A DNA stretch of 64,000 nucleotides from Zarea fungicola (Eukaryota; Ascomycota; Sordariomycetes; Hypocreales; Cordycipitaceae). The notes beneath the pieces are model-generated. The model was not told where the DNA came from, searched no databases, and was given only the letters and a program-made list of their open reading frames with translations. Made by a program: the position numbers and the translations under genes. The stretch spans positions 79,883-143,882 of the forward strand of contig FWCC01000009.1 in assembly GCA_900169235.1 (NCBI GenBank), given 5' to 3'. Position 1 is the stretch's first letter; each line of letters opens with the position of its first letter. Below, piece by piece: positions 57,141 to 64,000 of the stretch.

Positions 57141-58928
57141 ACGTGGTTGATAAGCGAGTCGGCCAGACAAGCGAGTCGGCCACCTTCCACGACCCTTCAC
57201 CCTTTAACCATCAATAATTCAACCATAACATAAAAAATCATCTAAAACTAGTTAGAATCCTCTTCCTCACTAGTTTCTATATCTATTATATATATGCGCG
57301 TATTATGTCCAGTCTGGCCATAGACACCACATCGCCGACCACGCGTTTTAACGCGTGGCTTGCGACCACCATAAGCCTTCCTTTCGTCTTATACCTAAAC
57401 ATCTACATCTATCTGCTCCTTTAAGTCTCTTACACCCTATATAGAAAGAGATCCTTCTACCTATAGTCTAGTTTTTTTGCCTAGCAACGCTTACTAACTA
57501 GCTTATTTGCTGCCTTAAGGCCGCTAACATAAGCGTGTAAAAACGCAACCTTATATATAATGGCGATCATACCCTTTTCTAGACTATTAAGCGCTTTAAG
57601 AGTTCGAGTTAAGGAGCTTTCTAGGTAATTGCTTATTTGTTTTTTTAGAATTGAAGTCTATGTGGCCACTTTATTTACATTACTTAGCGTTTTAGAAACC
57701 TAAGACCTAGCTATTCTAGGACGTGAGTTTTTAGGACTTAGCGTTTTAAACTTAAGTTCTAATATAGAAATAACCTTTTTTAGATTAAAAGGTATAATTT
57801 TAGTACCTTAAAAACCACCTTAAATATTTTCTTTTATTATTAAGTTATAAAAAGCTTAGTAAAATATAGGGAAAAAGTCCTCCTTAGTAATATATATAAT
57901 ACTAGCCTTTATAAGATACTTAATTTACTACCTATAAGCCTTTTTAAGTAGACTAAAATAACTAATATCTAAAGGCTAGAGTATATAAGAAGAATATATA
58001 GGCATATAAAGGGTAATAATTTTATTCTTTTAGTAGTAGAGCTTAAATATAGTTAAGTAGTGACTTTTATGGCCATTAAGGATAAGAAGGCGGTATATAC
58101 TTATATTTTAGTCTTTTATAGATTTATGAAAATATTTAATCTAATTTAGGCTAATTTTATTTATTATCTAGCTATTTGAACTTATATTAATATGCTAATC
58201 TGCTAGTAGTTATATATCTTCTAACTAAGTTAAGAGATGATTTTAGCCCTTTACTATAATATATAGCGGCACTGTCTAGCCCTAGGAATTAACTACCTAA
58301 ATTATAGTAACCTATTCCCTATTACTAGGCTATACTGCTTTTACCTTTCTATATTAATTAGAGCTTATAATAACTATTTTTATTATAATAAAGCCTATTA
58401 TAAACCTAGTCTTATTAAAGTTATAGATTTTAGACTCCTTAATACTATATTTTATAATTATATTCTCTAGGAGTATAAACTAACTATAAATAATTATTAG
58501 ATCTTTATATTTAGCTCTCTAATAGTTATATCTTTATTGAAAACGCGTGGTAAGCTCTGGTTGTCGCTATATAAGGTTTCTCGCTTAGTGCACGTTGACG
58601 CGTCTACCATTGCGCTCTGCAAGCAGTTAGTTCGCTATATCTTCTATATTAGCGTATTAGGGAGGCAGCCCTTATAAATCTAGCTAAAGAATGTATTTTA
58701 CTATAGCTAATTCCTCTAAATTGGTAAGTTTCTTAGAATTAATGGTGTAGTTGTATTATAATGTTCTTCTATTCCTATAGTTGTGTAAGGTCATATAGGG
58801 CACGTTGTAGATTAATATAGCTTTTCTATAACTTAATTTTCTATTGTCTTGGAGAGCCTGTAGGGTAAGGATGATCCTTGCCTCCTTTGAAATATTTTCT
58901 ATAAAAGGTTGTTGAATGGTTGAGGTTT
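57141..58928 (-). mobile_element. Pogo/Fot-type DNA transposon, copy 2, interrupted
   Basis: Same family and orientation as 32026-33886: identical terminal repeat at the left end after TA (57139-57140), and close alignment through the knuckle region and centre with more C/T and G/A differences. The right-hand 75-95 bp, including the second terminal repeat, is missing because a gypsy LTR starts at 58929. Dead by many stops. Confidence 0.82.
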
Positions 58929-59105
58929 TGTCACAGGCCCAGGCCTGGGTGGAAAGTACGTGACTGCGCCGCGTACATTATATACANNCCCCTATAGGAA
59001 CTTATAGTGATTTTATAGCTAGTTAGATCTCTCTTCTCCTTAAGTAAATATAGATAATTCTTAGTTACCTTAACTATAACGATCTAGTAGGCTTTGACTG
59101 TAATA
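58929..59105 (+). repeat. 5' LTR of the gypsy element (assembly gap inside)
   Basis: Starts TGTCACAGGCCC and ends near CTGTAATA by comparison with the solo copy at 22500-22839. Ns at 58987-58988 replace roughly 160 bp present in that copy. Confidence 0.7.
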
Positions 59106-62100
59106 TATATTTGCTTTACTAATAGCTTGCTGTAGGTAGTATGTGAACTAGATGCTAGTAAGAATAGAACCTATGGTAGAATAGGAGGAATGGATAACGC
59201 GGCGCGTAGAGGAGGGTATATAACTTGCCCTAGGACTAATTTAAGAATAGCTAGTAGAGTTACTATGAGTAAGCTCCTAAGTCATAGTGAAGCCGCTGAA
59301 ATAAGATCTACTAGTATAAGACCTGCTAGTGGAAGCGAATCCTTTACCACTACAACGTAAGCCGTTCCCTAACCCTTTAAAGTTTATAGGAAGTCGCTGT
59401 GACTACTAATTATAGGCATAGGAAATGCGCCTAAAGATCGAACTAGATTAGTTGTTTTATAATGGTGACCCTAAAGGACTGTGGTACCTTATTAACTCTT
59501 GCCTTAATATAACCTTAAAGTAAGTAGTTAGTGCATTCTTTGCCATAGGAGGGCTAGAAGGTCGCCATAACCTAGTAGATTTTATAGTATATTTAGACTA
59601 AACCTATGCTAACCTAAATGCCTAATTAAGAGCTGCTGTAGACTTATGCTGACTTTGCTAGGGAGATACTATAAGTTTTATATTATTTCTACTAAAATTT
59701 AAGAAAATACTAGCTAATATAGGCAAAGTAACTTAGGCGGACAGTGTAAAGATTATATTCTTAGAAGGCACACTAAACTAAGAGCTAAATTACAGCCTGG
59801 TTATAGTGGATATGTTAGAGGATTACCTATCCTAGGTATAGAAAGCCTAGATGGTTGCGAGCCATACTAAGCGGCTATAAGAGAAGAAATAGTATCCTCC
59901 TATTAAACGCATAACGACCTACTAGTGAGACCATAAAGGCGACGTAATAATGAACGGAGCCTATAGAATATAGTGGTAAAAGCTAAGGCAGAAATTAATC
60001 CCTAGTGACTCTAAAGGGAGCTAATAGGGAAGGCGCCTAAGGGAAGTAGTTACTTACTTTAACTATAAGGAGAAGGGCTATATTAAGTATTATTATAAAA
60101 AGCCCTAATTAAAGGTTAAGTGAGCCGTGAGGAAAAAGCAAGATAGTAGTAAATCCCTAGAGTCTATAAAGGGATTAGAGGAAGACTTAGTAGATAAGTT
60201 AAAAGAGTCGCCCTAGTATAAAGTTAAGCATTAAGGCTGAAAAAAAGGGGATAGAGAACTATAGGCAGCTACTAAGCTGTAAATAACTAGTGAATCCCTG
60301 GTTATATTAGTGTAAGTTAATAATATACTATTATCTGCACTCTATAATACTAGATATAACTCCTACGCTCTTATTAGTAAGGAGGTCTAGATGCGCCTAT
60401 CCCTCTTGCTAGTAGATACTAAAGAGAGACTGCTTAGTGGGTATTATAAAGAGGATTCCCTAGGAGTTAGTGAGGGCATTGCTGTCTTTAACCTTAAGAT
60501 AGGCGGGTTCCTATAGTATATCTTTATATATATAATACCTAGGCTTACTGAGGACCTGTTCCTTGGCACGCTATGGATGGAAGACAATAATACCGCTTAT
60601 AATGTAAGGTCGTAGATAGTCTACCATGGAGTCGCAGGGATTACGATTTGACTTAGTGGGTCTAAGGAGCCTTAAGGGGTTTAAGAGATACGCCGCGCGC
60701 GGCTTGTCCTGGCATCCACCTTTATTGCAGAATGCCGCAGGGTCTAGAAGAGAATAGGCTAAGAGGCAGCTATAAACTTAGTATAAGCTATTAGCTTAAC
60801 CAATATAGATTAAGCACTTAAGCCGCCAATAGAAGTCGATCTTAGTGCTTTAATCCTAGAGGAGATTTATAGGGAATTTGCACTATTGTTTTTAAAGGTA
60901 AAGGCAGACACCTTGCCCCCTTAATGAGAAGGTATTAATATTAAAGTGAACCTAGTGTAAAGTCCTAGTAGAGGAGAAGAACCCCTTCCCTAGGGCCCCC
61001 TCTATAGTATGTCTTAGGAAGAACTATTAGTATTATAGAAGACTCTTACTAACTTACTTAAAAAAGGATTTATTTAAGCTAGTAGCTCCTCTATAGCGGC
61101 CCTAGTGCTATTTATTAAGAAGCCTAGGGGTGGCATACGCTTTTATTGTGACTATTATGCGCTTAATAAAATCACTATATAAGATTATTACCCCTTACTA
61201 TTAATCTTAGAGACACTTTATAGCTTAGCCACAGTAAAGTGGTATATAAAGCTTAATGTAGTAGCTGCCTTTTATAAGATATATAAAGCTAAAGGGCATA
61301 AGTATAAAATGGCTTTCTAGATAAGATATAGCCTATATAAGTGGCATGTCTACCCCTTTAAACTTAATAATGCACCTATAGTATTCTAGTGGTTTATTAA
61401 TAGTGTATTATAGCTATTCTTTAATGATTTTTATATAGTATATATAAATAATGTTTTAATCTTTTTAAGTGGGACCTATAAGGACTATATAGAGAAGGTC
61501 TATTGAGTTCTCTGCGCATTAGTAGCGGCGGGCCTATACCTTAATCCTAAGAAATGCGCATTTACTATTAAAGAAGTTAAGTATATTAGATTTATTATGT
61601 GGGTAGGGGAAGGGATTGCCTGTGATCTAGAGAAGCTATGAGCTATCTATAAATAGTCTATGCCCTTGAACTTAATAGGCGTGTAAAGCTTCCTAGGGTT
61701 TTATAATTACTATTATAACTTTATCCTAGACTTTACTAGCATTATAGAGGCCCTATTATAACTTATTAAGAAAGGAGTGGCCTTTTGGTAGAGTGCTAGT
61801 GAAGACGTATTGTTCTAGCGGCTAAAGAATAGATTTGGCGAGGCGCTAATCTTAGCGCTATAGGACCTAGAGAAGAAAACCATAATTAAAGTAGACTATT
61901 TAGGATATATAACTAGAGGGGTACTAATATAGGAAGACTTAAATGGAATTTGCTATATAGTTATATATACCTTAAAGCGTCTCTCCCTAGTAAAGTATAA
62001 CTATAAAATTCATAATAAAGAGCTATTAGCTATAATGTGCTGCTTAGAAGTATGGAGGCTAGAGCTATGTAGCTGTGAGTTCTTTATAATTATAATTGAT

Positions 62101-63902
62101 TATAAGAGTCTAGAGTATTTTATAACTAAATAGATGCTCTTTAAGAGATAGAGCTAATGGGCTAAATGGCTGAGTGAATTTAATTTCTAGCTAGTATATT
62201 GACCTAGTAGTGAGAACATAGCGGCTAACGCGTTAAGCCGCCGCGAACAAGACTAGCCGCAGGACGGGTAGGATGAGAGGACCCTAGGCTAATTCTACTA
62301 GGTATTGCTAAAATTTTAGATACGCTGTACTGAAGTTATAGAGACTTCGCCCTAGGCAGGAGTTATAGAAGCCCTACCTTAGTAGGTACTCTTTAAAGAA
62401 GACCTTAATCTCTAAGAGAGTTAGGATAAGGAAGCCTAAGAGGACATAGTATATTAAAGGGTATTCACTATGGTCTAATAGCGAGATTAAAAGCTGCCTA
62501 TAGATCTTAACCTAAAGGTCTAGATCTTAGAGTATAGAATTAATTTAGTAAATTGCCTTACCTTCTAAGATAGAATCTAGGTGCCTCTTAGAGAAGCCCT
62601 AGTAAATATACTATAAACCTAAATTATTTAGTGGACATATAACTTACTATTATCTAGCCACCTAGGAAGAGACATGACCCTTATAGCAATATTATGGCGA
62701 TTCTTCTAGCCCAACTAGTCCTTAGATATTAGAAGGTTTATATAAAACTACGCTTATTGCTATAGAGGTACTATTTAGAAAGAGGCTAAGCGAGGTCTCT
62801 TAAAGCCCCTGGCTATTATATATTAACCCTATGTTAATCTTACTATAGATTTTATTATAGATCTCCCTCTAATAGGCTAGTCTAGCATAAGATACCTATA
62901 GGTAATTATAAATAGGTTTATAAAAGCGGTGACGCTAGAAGTTATAGATAGCATAGAGGCCGAAGTGTGTACACAATGATTTCTTAGCTACTACTTCTAA
63001 TTCTATAGTATACTATAGTCTATTATGAGTAATAGAGGCTTAAATTAGATAAGTAAATTCTAGCGAAGGTTCTATAAGCTTACTAGGATAAGATAGCGAC
63101 TAAGCACAGCCTACCACCTATAAATAGATAGTGGCCCTGAATAAGCAAATTAGGAAATATAGGCTTTTTTATAATATTATATTAACTACTTATAAGAGGA
63201 TTAAGGTAGCTTTATACCTATAGCGCAGTTAGCGCTAAATAATAGGGTAAGCTTGGCTACTAGATTAAGCCCCTTCTTCTTAGAATATAGCTATTTGGTA
63301 GAGCTGTTTAAACTAGTAGATGCTATGACGCCAGAGGTAGTTTGTGAGGAGGTCGCTATAAAGGCCTTGCTAGAGAAACAGCGCCTAGCAATAGAGTTCG
63401 CCTCAATGGCGCTAGCAGTAATAGCATAATAGTATAAAGAAGCTACTAATAAGCAGTGATGTCCTATAAAACGCTTTAAAGTTGGTAATAAGGTCTAGCT
63501 AGACCTTTAGAATTATAGGTCTCTGCGACCTAGCAAGAAACTTAATAATCTATACTAGAAATATATAGTAACTAAGGTGATTAGGTTATATGTGGTCAAG
63601 CTCGACGTCCCCTCTATAATCTACCTGCGATTTTACGTCGACCTCCTATAGAGAGCAGTAATAGACCCGCTACTAGGACAAGTTATAGATGACTCCTAAC
63701 TAGCGCCTATACTAGTCAATAGTAAAGCAGAATATAAGGTTAAGTGTATTATAGACGTAAGAACTAAGCAACGAGGTCGCGGCAAAGTCAAGTAGGTCCT
63801 AGTCAAATAGGTTGGTTATAACGAAATGATATAGGAACTAAGGACTGCCCTAGTAGATATAGTCGCCCTCGCCAAGTACAACCAGGGACTTATCTAGGAG
63901 CC

Positions 63903-63916
63903 CAGAGGGGGGGGGT
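63903..63916 (+). other. Polypurine tract of the gypsy element
   Basis: AGAGGGGGGGGG followed by the start of the 3' LTR; primer site for second-strand synthesis in such elements. Confidence 0.7.
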
Positions 63917-63918
63917 AA

Positions 63919-64000
63919 TGTTATAGGCCTAGGCCTAGGTGGAAAGTACGCGACTACGCCGCGTACATTATACACACAGTGGAGCCAATAGGGATCTCAT
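63919..64000 (+). repeat. 3' LTR of the gypsy element, cut by the window end
   Basis: TGTTATAGGCCTAGGCC, then GCGACTACGCCGCG and ACATTATACA, matching the 5' LTR and, past the gap point, the solo LTR (CCAATAGGGATCTCAT). Confidence 0.8.

Larger units (their letters stand above)
58929..64000 (+). mobile_element. Gypsy-type LTR retrotransposon with chromodomain, RIP-decayed
   Basis: The 5' LTR is at 58929, the polypurine tract at 63903-63916 and the 3' LTR starts at 63919, so the internal region is complete, but every domain is full of stops (mostly TAG where CAG is expected). Gag knuckle at 60055-60105. RT begins about 61080 ([20 protein letters not shown]). The YxDD box at 61441-61452 reads YINN. 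RNase H lies about 61860-62260 (ending ENIAANALSRRE). Integrase lies about 62640-63430 with the HLGRD zinc-binding region. A C-terminal chromodomain-like stretch (EYKVKCIIDVRTK) at about 63730-63850 marks it as a chromovirus. Not functional. Confidence 0.88.

Overview
This window looks like an accessory, transposon-rich stretch of a filamentous ascomycete genome, most likely a sordariomycete and possibly Hypocreales. The signs are short GT-AG introns with CTAAC/CTGAC branch points, Zn2Cys6 and C2H2 regulators, small secreted cysteine-rich proteins, pogo, hAT, Tad-type and gypsy elements, and heavy C-to-T/G-to-A decay (RIP-like) confined to the repeats. There are no bacterial features. All exon structures were worked out by hand from the sequence. 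No database search was run.

Layout. 0-3.7 kb: a partial, degenerate Zn2Cys6 regulator, a solo LTR and a hAT relic. 3.7-6.9 kb: a divergent pair, an aldehyde dehydrogenase and a three-exon gentisate 1,2-dioxygenase, sharing a 530-bp promoter; together they suggest breakdown of an aromatic aldehyde or acid. 7-13 kb: three predicted secreted proteins (8.1, 9.8 and 12.4 kb) among LINE, LTR and hAT fragments. 14.8-21.2 kb: a short-chain dehydrogenase, a GMC oxidoreductase and an LtrA-like membrane protein. 22.0-25.6 kb: an element with inverted repeats holding a GC-richer acyltransferase-3 gene. 27-29.3 kb: a five-exon Zn2Cys6 regulator. 31.9-34.4 kb: AT-rich DNA around a complete 1.86-kb pogo/Fot element.

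35.5-40.6 kb is more core-like: a four-finger C2H2 regulator whose 3' end looks broken, and a cAMP-receptor-like GPCR. 41.5-43.3 kb holds unrecognised, partly decayed genes. 44.2-47.0 kb is a truncated Tad-like LINE. 47.4-49.5 kb holds an NPP1/necrosis-inducing-like gene facing a secreted eight-cysteine protein gene; both have 5' irregularities. 54-55 kb has two pogo fragments and 55-56.3 kb a secreted M20 peptidase. From 57.1 kb to the end a second pogo copy is interrupted by a gypsy chromovirus that runs off the window.

The most unusual signal is a recurring gapped palindrome, consensus CGGGTAC-NN-GTACCCG. I count 18 sites, all in intergenic DNA. Several lie 160-600 bp upstream of accessory or secreted genes (GMC oxidoreductase, M20 peptidase, the NPP1-like gene, three secreted proteins). 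Flanks differ from site to site, so it behaves like a binding site or a very small mobile unit rather than copies of one known repeat.
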